This document shows, in pieces, positions 6,901-12,489 of a DNA stretch of 12,615 nucleotides. The first letter of the stretch is position 1. Every line of letters begins with the position of its first letter. A program made the translations under genes and the position numbers. The stretch spans positions 1 to 12,615 of the forward strand of contig CAPXSA010000001.1 of NCBI GenBank assembly GCA_948735595.1, written 5' to 3'. The stretch comes from an uncultured Clostridia bacterium. Its GTDB lineage: Bacteria; Bacillota; Clostridia; TANB77; CAG-508. A model generated the notes under the pieces. That model searched no databases and was not told the DNA's origin. It saw nothing but the letters and a program-made list of their open reading frames with translations.

Positions 6901-7130
6901 GGTTTACAACTTCACTACGCTACGCATAAGTTATTCGTAACTCGTTTTACTCGAACGACTAACTTAATCTCGCTTTGCTCGATTGCATCAATTATCCGTA
7001 CAGTCGCTCCGTTCTCTACGGCTAACTGAAAATGCGGACTAACAACTTCTAAAAGTATAACTTTAAGAAGTTGTAACATCTCGCATAACTGATTTCTACG
7101 TCAAGTGCAAAATGCACTTTCCTAGAACTC
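6901..7130 (-). other. Structured leader RNA of unknown function between T-box terminator and DUF1653
   Basis: Some 230 bases without a usable reading frame hold a series of hairpins on the minus strand. They are AAGTGCA/TGCACTT around 7103-7119; a strong stem of nine plus four pairs at 7042-7074; CCGTA/TACGG around 6997-7021; two CGAG-N-AAA-N-CGAG modules at 6969-6981 and 6941-6953; and AGTTA/TAACT around 6929-6942. The arm TTACAACTTC (7076-7067) can pair either with 7050-7042 or, for ten bases, with GAAGTTGTAA (6913-6904), which lies about 13 bases before the ribosome site of DUF1653. It could be a second regulatory RNA or a MITE-like insertion with imperfect inverted ends (6901-6913 and 7067-7080). 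I recognise no known riboswitch. Confidence 0.45.
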
Positions 7131-7136
7131 AGAAAA

Positions 7137-7160
7137 CCTCGCCCCTATATAAGGGCGAGG
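7137..7160 (-). terminator. T-box regulated terminator
   Basis: CCTCGCCC and GGGCGAGG form a perfect 8-bp GC-rich stem around an 8-base loop, followed on the minus strand by TTTTCT. It lies 9 bases after the T-box sequence, as expected for the terminator that competes with the antiterminator. Confidence 0.88.
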
Positions 7161-7385
7161 TAATTATTTCTCACGGTACCACCTTAATTTTAACTAACAA
7201 TATAGTCAAATCTCTAGTTCCTTTTAACGCAAGTTACACGGATAAACCTAAGTTTATTTTCAGTTTATCAACTCCAAAGCTACCTTCAGTCCTCGTTTCT
7301 ATAAGAAGTTCTCAGCGTATCCACTTCTTTTCTCTTTCTAGTTTGTTTGAACTTACTCCTCTTCTTCTTTGTTTTTCAAAAATCT
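7137..7385 (-). promoter_or_regulatory. Valine-responsive T-box riboswitch
   Basis: The leader senses uncharged tRNA and then allows read-through into DUF1653, valS and probably iscR. The conserved T-box AAGGTGGTACCGTGAG lies at 7185-7170. Its TGGT (7181-7178) pairs with an ACCA tRNA end, which fits tRNA-Val (discriminator A). An AGAGA-type element lies near 7335. In the Stem I 3' side, CTGAAGGTAGCTTTGGAG (7289-7272) holds the likely specifier GTA (Val) at 7283-7281; read one base earlier the codon would be GGT (Gly), but tRNA-Gly normally has discriminator U and the target gene is valS. The terminator follows at 7160-7137. Confidence 0.92.
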
Positions 7386-7391
7386 GTAAAT

Positions 7392-7420
7392 ATTGTAGCA
7401 CACTATTTTTGAAATAGCAA
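7392..7420 (-). promoter_or_regulatory. Promoter of the T-box/DUF1653/valS/iscR transcript
   Basis: On the minus strand, TTGCTA (7420-7415), a 17-bp spacer and TACAAT (7397-7392) begin only 4 bases after the fic stop codon. The start of transcription is expected near 7385. No terminator separates it from the Fic operon, so read-through from fic must also pass the T-box. Confidence 0.7.
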
Positions 7421-7424
7421 GACC

Positions 7425-8258
7425 TTAGTCGTTATTTTTAAATAATTCTTTTACGTATAATTTCTTATTCTTTAAGTCATTTCCTTTATTTTTTAACAAG
7501 TTTTCAAAAAATAAAATTAAGTAAGCAAAAGTTGGATAAATTCCTTTTGGAATATTTCCATAATTACTTCTTACTAAAGCATTTCTAAAATATACACTAT
7601 ACTTCTTAAACATCTTATTATTTACCTCAAACCCCATATTATTTAAATACTTTTCTATGAATACAGCTGTAGTTCTAGTATTTCCTTCTCCAAATGGATG
7701 AACTTGCCAAATAGTCGAGGTAAATTTTGCTATATGCTCTATTAATTCATTTTGATTTAATCTCGAATAGTCAAATTCTTTTTCTTCTTTGAAATCATAT
7801 TCTAAATAGCTTTCTAAATCCTCATAATTAACATACTTTACGGTATCTCCATTTAATATTTCTTCGCTTTTGGTAATATTATATTCTCTATAACTTCCTG
7901 CAAAATCATAAATATCTCTAAATAAATACTTATGAATATTTTTTAAAGTAATAGGACTAAATCCAAAACTCCTATCTTCTAATAACTGTGCTATTCTTAA
8001 AGAAACTAAGTCACATTCCTTTTCGTTTTGCGTTTGAACCTCAGTCAATTTTTTTGTTTCATAATATGTTTTTAAAAGACTCTCTACTTCATTATATTTT
8101 AATTCACCTTTGATATTTTTTTGAGATAATTCTAATAAATACTTAGAAGGTTCTAGATTATCTACTTTATTAAGTCCTATACCAGTATTCCAGTATTCTT
8201 GCTTTTTACCTACATCTGTCGTTTCATTTTCTATGATATATTCTCCTTCATAATCCAT
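7425..8258 (-). CDS. Fic domain protein, noncanonical active-site motif
   Basis: Fic enzymes transfer AMP or a related group from a nucleotide to a target hydroxyl, often as toxins. The 277-residue protein has the Fic fold from about residue 83 to 250: ITLKNIHKYLFRDIYDFAGSYR at 103-124, then the active-site loop HPFGEGNTR at 187-195. The catalytic H187, F189, acidic E191, N193 and R195 are present. The GNGRxxR ending is changed to GNTRTTA, so the second phosphate-binding arginine is alanine (A198); I recall this HPFxEGNTRTTAVF subgroup in other Firmicutes. The N-terminal helices (40-66) contain QKNIKG where an inhibitory S/TxxxE(G/N) motif would sit, without its glutamate; that alignment is tentative. 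No separate antitoxin is obvious. AGAGGAG precedes the ATG by 8 bases. It is the last gene of the epimerase operon. Confidence 0.88.
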   Translation of the reverse strand: MDYEGEYIIENETTDVGKKQEYWNTGIGLNKVDNLEPSKYLLELSQKNIKGELKYNEVESLLKTYYETKKLTEVQTQNEKECDLVSLRIAQLLEDRSFGFSPITLKNIHKYLFRDIYDFAGSYREYNITKSEEILNGDTVKYVNYEDLESYLEYDFKEEKEFDYSRLNQNELIEHIAKFTSTIWQVHPFGEGNTRTTAVFIEKYLNNMGFEVNNKMFKKYSVYFRNALVRSNYGNIPKGIYPTFAYLILFFENLLKNKGNDLKNKKLYVKELFKNND

Positions 8259-8271
8259 TTTGAAATCTCCT

Positions 8272-8463
8272 CTACCTTACAAAATAAAATACCAATGCCC
8301 CTATCATCGCTATAATAAATCCTAATATTTTTAATCCCAAACTTCCTTCATTCTGGTCTCCAAAACTAAAAGCTTTTTTGGTAATTATTCTTGCATCAAA
8401 AATGCAAATAACTCCAATAGCTACTAAAATAATTGCTACTATTCTTAATATAATTTGTCCCAT
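8272..8463 (-). CDS. Small two-helix membrane protein, unknown function
   Basis: A 63-residue protein consisting mostly of two hydrophobic stretches: about residues 4-22 (ILRIVAIILVAIGVICIF) and 43-62 (GLKILGFIIAMIGALVFYFV). A short polar loop (DARIITKKAF...GDQNEG) joins them. AAGGAG lies 6 bases before the ATG, and the gene begins 3 bases after the epimerase stop and ends 13 bases before fic, so translation of all three is tightly linked. I recognise no family. Such a peptide could anchor or regulate a partner at the membrane, or be a toxin-like peptide, but nothing in the sequence decides this. Tight packing and a good ribosome site make it a real gene. Confidence 0.75.
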   Translation of the reverse strand: MGQIILRIVAIILVAIGVICIFDARIITKKAFSFGDQNEGSLGLKILGFIIAMIGALVFYFVR

Positions 8464-8466
8464 TTT

Positions 8467-9339
8467 TTACTCCTTAAAAATTATTGTATACTTACATTCG
8501 AATGAATCATTTGGTTTTAGCGAAATTAAATCTCTCTTTTGGGTAAACACTCCTGAACCTTTTACTGTATCCGCCATTGAAAACCATGGCTCAATACAAA
8601 TAAATGGTGCATTTGGTTTTGACCAGATTGCTAAATATGGAAAATCTGTAAAATCCATCGTTAAAACTGTTTCTTCTGTAATTCTCTTCTTTAAACTAAT
8701 TTTATTGGAAGTAATACCTTTCATAATCAGTGCATCATTATCAAAAGTATGTGGACCAATTGGAATAATCTTTTTATTTTCCATCGGATTTTTAGCATAT
8801 TCTGTACCAATTAATCCATCTATTAAATACAAGAAATGTATTTTTTCTTCTTCTTGCTCAAATTCTAAGTAATAGTGTCCTTTTTTTAATTCTTCTTGGT
8901 CTATTTTAAATGCCGGATGTCCACCTATTCCAAATGGTAAGTTAATTAGACCTGTATTCACTACTTTATAAATTGTAGTTAACTTATTTCCCTCTGTACG
9001 ATAGGTGTTATATAATTCAAATTCGTAAGGATATTTTGCCAATGTATACTTATTGCTTTTTAGCACATAGGAATGGAAATTGTCTAGTTTCGTAATTGGC
9101 TCAAATTCTAAGTCTCTAGCAAATCCATGCTGTGGCAATTCATAAGTTCTTCCACCAATTAAAGTTTTGTTTTTCTTTAATTTTCCTACAATAGGAAATA
9201 GCACTGGTGAATGTCTTTTCCAATAAACTTTGCCATTTTCATCTATGCAACTTTCTCCTTGATGCATTTTCTCTTCGCCATTTATTTTAAAACTAATTAA
9301 TTCTCCACCTTTATTAGTTGTAAGCATTTGTGTATCCAT
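8467..9339 (-). CDS. Aldose 1-epimerase family protein, LacX-like
   Basis: Aldose 1-epimerases interconvert alpha and beta anomers of sugars; the LacX-type branch is poorly characterised and its substrate may be a sugar phosphate or glycoside. The 290-residue length is typical and the protein has no signal peptide. Visible motifs are SPVLFPIVGKLK at 44-55, HGFARD at 71-76 (substrate-binding histidine H71), FGIGGHPAFK at 136-145 (H141, the likely general acid), DALIM at 202-206 and APFICIEPW at 244-252 (E250, the likely general base). The catalytic set therefore looks intact. An AAAGGAG site lies 8 bases before the ATG and a strong promoter is upstream. It leads the operon with the small membrane protein and fic. 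No sugar transporter or kinase is near to suggest the substrate. Confidence 0.88.
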   Translation of the reverse strand: MDTQMLTTNKGGELISFKINGEEKMHQGESCIDENGKVYWKRHSPVLFPIVGKLKKNKTLIGGRTYELPQHGFARDLEFEPITKLDNFHSYVLKSNKYTLAKYPYEFELYNTYRTEGNKLTTIYKVVNTGLINLPFGIGGHPAFKIDQEELKKGHYYLEFEQEEEKIHFLYLIDGLIGTEYAKNPMENKKIIPIGPHTFDNDALIMKGITSNKISLKKRITEETVLTMDFTDFPYLAIWSKPNAPFICIEPWFSMADTVKGSGVFTQKRDLISLKPNDSFECKYTIIFKE

Positions 9340-9371
9340 CGGCTTTTCTCCTTTCGTTTTACTTTTCCTAT

Positions 9372-9400
9372 ATCATATTGTGTTTTTATGTAAATGTCAA
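9372..9400 (-). promoter_or_regulatory. Sigma-A promoter of the epimerase-membrane protein-fic operon
   Basis: On the minus strand, a consensus TTGACA (9400-9395), 17 bp, then TATGAT (9377-9372). Transcription should start near 9365, giving a leader of about 25 nt. It lies directly behind the recG stop codon. Confidence 0.8.
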
Positions 9401-9407
9401 GACATTT
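9392..9407. promoter_or_regulatory. Perfect palindrome over the -35 box, possible operator
   Basis: AAATGTC and GACATTT arms of 7 bp with a 2-base centre contain the -35 hexamer of the epimerase-fic promoter and begin right after the recG stop. Position and perfect symmetry suggest a repressor site. No obvious cognate regulator is adjacent, though the XRE protein further upstream is a candidate. Confidence 0.4.
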
Positions 9408-11477
9408 CTACAAAGCGATACTTTGGTTTAATCTATCATCTACCAATTTGCGTAATTTGATATTTTTTTCTTCTTTTAGTCCTTTGTCCTCTGCCTCTAT
9501 TTTTAATGCCACACTTTGAACTGATTTAAGCATTGGCATATCTACAAACAAGTTTGCAATCTTGAATTCTGGAAGTCCATGTTGCTTTGTTCCAAAAAAC
9601 TCCCCTGTCCCTCTTAATTCTAAATCTTTTTCTGCAATAACAAATCCGTCGTTCGTTTCTTGCATAGTTTTCATTCTTTCTCTTCCTACTTGCGAACAAT
9701 GACTATCATATTTTAAAATACAATAAGATTGATAATCTCCTCTTCCTACTCTTCCCCTTAATTGGTGAAGTTGCGCTAGTCCAAATCTTTCTGAGTTTTC
9801 TACTACCATAACACTTGCATTTGGAACATTAACACCTACTTCAATAACAGTGGTAGACACTAAAATATCAATTTCTCCATTTTTGAACTGCTCCATCACT
9901 TCATCTTTTTCTTTTGGTTTCATTTTGCCATAAACACAGGCAACTCGGTACTTCGGGAAAATTTCTTTTTGGTATTTTTCGGTCCATTCTTTTACTGCTT
10001 TTAAGTCTGCCTTTTGCTCGTCAATATCTACCTCTTCTTTTTCTTCTACCAATGGGCATACTACGTAAACTTGCCTTCCTTCATCAATGTTTTTGCATAT
10101 AAAATTATTCACTCTTTCTTCCATTCTTTTGGTTACTGCAAAGGTCTCTATTTTCTTCCTATTAGGAGGAAGTTCATCAATGATAGAAATATCTAGGTCT
10201 CCATATAAAATTAGGGCAAGTGTTCTTGGAATTGGAGTTGCTGTCATAACTAGCACATCTGGATTAACTCCTTTGTCAGAAATAGCTGCTCTTTGGCGTA
10301 CTCCAAAACGATGTTGCTCATCTGTTACTACTAACCCTAGCTTGTGAAAAATTACTTTATCTGTAATTAAAGCATGAGTACCTATTAAAACTTGAATGGT
10401 TCCATCTGCTAATTTCTCTAAAGTCTCTTCTCTTTCTTTCTTTTTGGTTGCACCAAGTAATAAACTACATCGAATTCCCATTGGTTCTAAGATTTTTTGA
10501 AACTCCTCTAAATGCTGAGTTGCAAGGATAGCTGTTGGTGCCATAACCGCTACCTGATATCCTGATTTTACTGCCTTATATGCTGCTATCATAGCTACAA
10601 CCGTTTTACCTGAGCCAACATCTCCTTGTAATAAACGGTTCATTATCTTTGGTGATTCCATATCTTTATCAATTTCTTCTAATACTCTTAGTTGTGCCTT
10701 TGTTAATTTAAAAGGTAAATTATGAATTACATCAGACATTTTGACTTCTTTATTATAACAAATTCCTTCTTGCATTTCAGCTTGACCTTTTAATTCTAAT
10801 AAAGCCAACTGCAAACTCAGTAGTTCTTCAAATACTAACCTTTTACGTGCTTGCAAGCGTTCCCCTTCTGAATGTGGAAAATGAATTCTTCTTAAACTTT
10901 CTTCTAAACCTTCTAAGTTATATTCTGAAAGTAAATATTCAGGCAAAGTTTCCTCTAATTGATTTGCTACCATTTTCAAACTATTTTCCACAGCCTGTCT
11001 AATAGCTGTCTGTGATAGTTTATAGGTGGATGGATAGACTGGCATGATTTTCCCCGTATTTTTATTTTTCCCCATTTCATCATACACAGGGCTTCTCATT
11101 TCTGTTTGCATAAAATTTTTCTCTACTTTTCCAAAAAAGCGATAAGTTTGTCCTCTTTTGATTTGTTGTTTGACATAAGTTTGATTAAACCACGTAATCG
11201 TACACTTCCCCGTATCATCTTCTACGGTTGCTTTTAGTACTGTCATATTTTTACGAATACGATTTACGATTACCTCTGAAGCCACAGTTGCTTCAATAGT
11301 AGCTTCCTCACCCTGCTCTAATTCTTCTATTTTTTTTATTTTGCTTCTGTCTTCATACTCACGAGGAAAATAGGTGATTAAATCACCTAAAGTATAAATT
11401 CCTAAAGTATTTAACAAAGTGGCACGGTTAGGGCCTACTCCTTTTATATATTGTACATTTTGCTTTAAATCTATCAT
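9408..11477 (-). CDS. recG: ATP-dependent DNA helicase RecG
   Basis: RecG reverses stalled replication forks and branch-migrates Holliday junctions. With the ATG at 11477 the protein is 689 residues, the usual size. The wedge/OB-fold domain covers about residues 55-150. The helicase core has Walker A GDVGSGKT at 285-292, APTAIL at 313-318, the DEQH box at 386-389, TATPIPRT at 412-419, STTVIEVGV at 541-549 and motif VI QLRGRVGRG at 572-580. The TRG region follows (GTGEFFGTKQHG at 623-634). I preferred this ATG because AAAGGA lies 7 bases upstream and MIDLKQNVQYIKGVG is the natural RecG beginning. An in-frame start at 11543 would add 22 residues read through the promoter. It has its own promoter and is probably monocistronic. 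Sequence and length look intact. Confidence 0.97.
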   Translation of the reverse strand: MIDLKQNVQYIKGVGPNRATLLNTLGIYTLGDLITYFPREYEDRSKIKKIEELEQGEEATIEATVASEVIVNRIRKNMTVLKATVEDDTGKCTITWFNQTYVKQQIKRGQTYRFFGKVEKNFMQTEMRSPVYDEMGKNKNTGKIMPVYPSTYKLSQTAIRQAVENSLKMVANQLEETLPEYLLSEYNLEGLEESLRRIHFPHSEGERLQARKRLVFEELLSLQLALLELKGQAEMQEGICYNKEVKMSDVIHNLPFKLTKAQLRVLEEIDKDMESPKIMNRLLQGDVGSGKTVVAMIAAYKAVKSGYQVAVMAPTAILATQHLEEFQKILEPMGIRCSLLLGATKKKEREETLEKLADGTIQVLIGTHALITDKVIFHKLGLVVTDEQHRFGVRQRAAISDKGVNPDVLVMTATPIPRTLALILYGDLDISIIDELPPNRKKIETFAVTKRMEERVNNFICKNIDEGRQVYVVCPLVEEKEEVDIDEQKADLKAVKEWTEKYQKEIFPKYRVACVYGKMKPKEKDEVMEQFKNGEIDILVSTTVIEVGVNVPNASVMVVENSERFGLAQLHQLRGRVGRGDYQSYCILKYDSHCSQVGRERMKTMQETNDGFVIAEKDLELRGTGEFFGTKQHGLPEFKIANLFVDMPMLKSVQSVALKIEAEDKGLKEEKNIKLRKLVDDRLNQSIAL

Positions 11478-11484
11478 ACTTTTT

Positions 11485-11490
11485 TCCTTT
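11485..11490 (-). promoter_or_regulatory. Ribosome binding site that fixes the recG start
   Basis: AAAGGA on the minus strand lies 7 bases before the ATG at 11477. The upstream in-frame start at 11543 would lie outside the transcript from the recG promoter. Confidence 0.6.
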
Positions 11491-11510
11491 TTAACAAAAC
11501 ATTTTTTTCT

Positions 11511-11540
11511 ATTATATAGCAAATTGCAAAAGTTTTGCAA
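11511..11540 (-). promoter_or_regulatory. Sigma-A promoter of recG, with palindrome over the -35 box
   Basis: On the minus strand, TTGCAA (11540-11535), an 18-bp spacer and a perfect TATAAT (11516-11511). The -35 box is one end of the palindrome TTGCAAAA-G-TTTTGCAA (11524-11540), whose arms are perfect over 8 bp; it could be an operator or a small hairpin of the upstream transcript. Confidence 0.65.
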
Positions 11541-11541
11541 C

Positions 11542-11570
11542 AAAAAAGAGAAGATTTTAATGTTTCTCCT
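11542..11570 (-). terminator. Probable terminator at the end of the XRE gene
   Basis: GAGAA (11568-11564) and TTCTC (11552-11548) form a short stem, extendable by about two pairs including G-U, followed on the minus strand by six T residues (11547-11542). It includes the last codons of the XRE gene and precedes the recG promoter. The stem is short, so efficiency is uncertain. Confidence 0.45.
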
Positions 11571-11832
11571 CCTTTTTACGTCTCCCTACTTTTGCAGGCG
11601 GTAATTCAATTGCTAATTTTGCGGTCTTTTCATTAAACAATAATTCTGGTATAATATGAAATGAATTTGCCAGTGTTTCTATGTTTTTGCATGTTAAATT
11701 GACTCTTCCCTTTTCTATGGCACATATATATTCTATTTTAATATTGGTCATATCTGAGTATTCTCTTTGTGTAATCTTATTTTGATAACGATACCATTTT
11801 ACATTTAATCCTATTATTTCTGGCAAAGTCAT
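11557..11832 (-). CDS. Small XRE-family (Cro/CI-like) helix-turn-helix regulator
   Basis: A 91-residue DNA-binding protein with one helix-turn-helix domain at about residues 5-67. NVKWYRYQNKITQREYSDMTNIKIEYICAIEKGRVN has the spacing of the XRE fold, and NIETLANSFHIIPELLF is the usual closing helix pair. The tail (about 79-91) is strongly basic (KVGRRKKEEKH) and may contact DNA. There is no sensor or enzyme domain. AAAGGGAG lies 7 bases before the ATG, abutting the stop of the prepilin-like gene, so the two form an operon 15 bases apart. An autoregulator of that operon, acting on the inverted repeats upstream of it, is the simplest idea. The target is not shown by the sequence. Confidence 0.88.
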   Translation of the reverse strand: MTLPEIIGLNVKWYRYQNKITQREYSDMTNIKIEYICAIEKGRVNLTCKNIETLANSFHIIPELLFNEKTAKLAIELPPAKVGRRKKEEKH

Positions 11833-11847
11833 ACCATTTCTCCCTTT

Positions 11848-12315
11848 CTATTTTAGCATTAATACTGGTATTTGTAATTCATTGCTCCATTTAGCTTCTT
11901 GCTCTGCATCTTTGTTTGCACTATCTTTCACATAACATAATTCTCCATGATAAATTACTAAATAGTTTCTGTCTTTTTCATTTACACTTCCAATTATCTC
12001 ATTTATGGAGTTCTTAATCTCATCTGGTTTTATATCTGTAATTACATCCTTTTGTATTAATTCTAGTAAAACTTCTCCCGCATGAATTTTACCAATATTT
12101 GTGTTCATATTTCTGGCAATTTGCCATGTTGTATATGTTTCTACTTGTTCTTTATATCCTATCCATCTAGTTTTAAAACTTGCTTCATGCACCTTTGAAC
12201 TAGCACCTCTCTCTTCTGATGCATATTGAAAAGTAATCCCCGCTAAAATCAAAAGTATAACAATTGTTACAACAAGTGCTACTAAAGTAATTCCTTGATT
12301 CTTTCTCATTTGCAT
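11848..12315 (-). CDS. Type IV prepilin-like protein without Glu5
   Basis: A 155-residue protein with a class III prepilin leader: a short basic stretch MQMRKNQ, then G8 as the predicted cleavage point, then a hydrophobic helix of about 20 residues starting ITLVALVV. A prepilin peptidase should cut after G8. The mature start ITLVA has alanine at position 5, where assembled pilins usually have glutamate. The globular part (about 30-155) is charged, with one cysteine (C127), and matches no family I know. G-ITL(I/V)AL proteins of this kind are, from memory, frequent in gut Clostridia. No pilus ATPase, platform protein or peptidase is in the window, so it is an orphan. GAGGGG lies 6 bases before the first ATG; a second ATG is 6 bases inside. 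Confidence 0.8.
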   Translation of the reverse strand: MQMRKNQGITLVALVVTIVILLILAGITFQYASEERGASSKVHEASFKTRWIGYKEQVETYTTWQIARNMNTNIGKIHAGEVLLELIQKDVITDIKPDEIKNSINEIIGSVNEKDRNYLVIYHGELCYVKDSANKDAEQEAKWSNELQIPVLMLK

Positions 12316-12351
12316 TTTTATCCCCTCTTTGGATTAATTTTGTTCATTGTT

Positions 12352-12371
12352 AAGTTATATATTAATAACTT
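12352..12371. repeat. Inverted repeat at the start of the prepilin leader, possible operator
   Basis: AAGTTAT and ATAACTT arms (7 bp each) with a 6-base centre lie just downstream of the prepilin -10 box, around the expected transcription start. This is a typical repressor position; the XRE protein encoded in the same operon is a candidate binder. Confidence 0.4.
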
Positions 12372-12380
12372 TTTTTATTT

Positions 12381-12409
12381 ATTCTATATTTAACTCATAA
12401 AAAAGTCAA
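12381..12409 (-). promoter_or_regulatory. Sigma-A promoter of the prepilin-XRE operon
   Basis: On the minus strand, TTGACT (12409-12404), a 17-bp spacer and TAGAAT (12386-12381). Transcription from about 12374 gives a leader near 60 nt. Confidence 0.7.
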
Positions 12410-12415
12410 TACTGA

Positions 12416-12452
12416 ATTCATTATTGATTTCATTAATGAATATATCTATTAA
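12416..12452 (+). promoter_or_regulatory. Candidate promoter and inverted repeat upstream of the ribbon-helix-helix gene
   Basis: TTGATT (12424-12429) and TATTAA (12447-12452) are 17 bp apart, and a TATAAT without a good -35 box lies at 12461-12466. ATTCATTA (12416-12423) and TAATGAAT (12434-12441) form a perfect 8-bp inverted repeat around the -35 box. TTCATTA also recurs directly 12 bp apart (12418 and 12430). Ribbon-helix-helix proteins often repress themselves through such short repeated sites. Confidence 0.35.
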
Positions 12453-12489
12453 AAAATTCATATAATAAAATTGGTATGAGGTGAAAGAA

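Noticed and set aside
6901..7130. tRNA or small coding gene in the structured leader
   Set aside because: No cloverleaf with T-loop consensus (GTTCRANNC) and no frame with a start, ribosome site and useful length on either strand.
7112..7417. Plus-strand open frame of 101 codons
   Set aside because: It lies antisense to the T-box riboswitch, lacks a ribosome site and has a low-complexity product.
7401..7419. CTATTT/AAATAG hairpin as terminator of fic
   Set aside because: Only six A/T-rich pairs and no U-tract; it falls in the spacer of the T-box promoter and is probably chance.
8378..8872. Plus-strand open frame of 164 codons
   Set aside because: It is antisense to the small membrane protein and the epimerase, whose motifs and ribosome sites are clear.
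11478..11543. Longer recG with 22 extra N-terminal residues
   Set aside because: The extension runs through the -10 box of the recG promoter and has no ribosome site; MIDLKQNVQYIKGVG is the expected RecG start.
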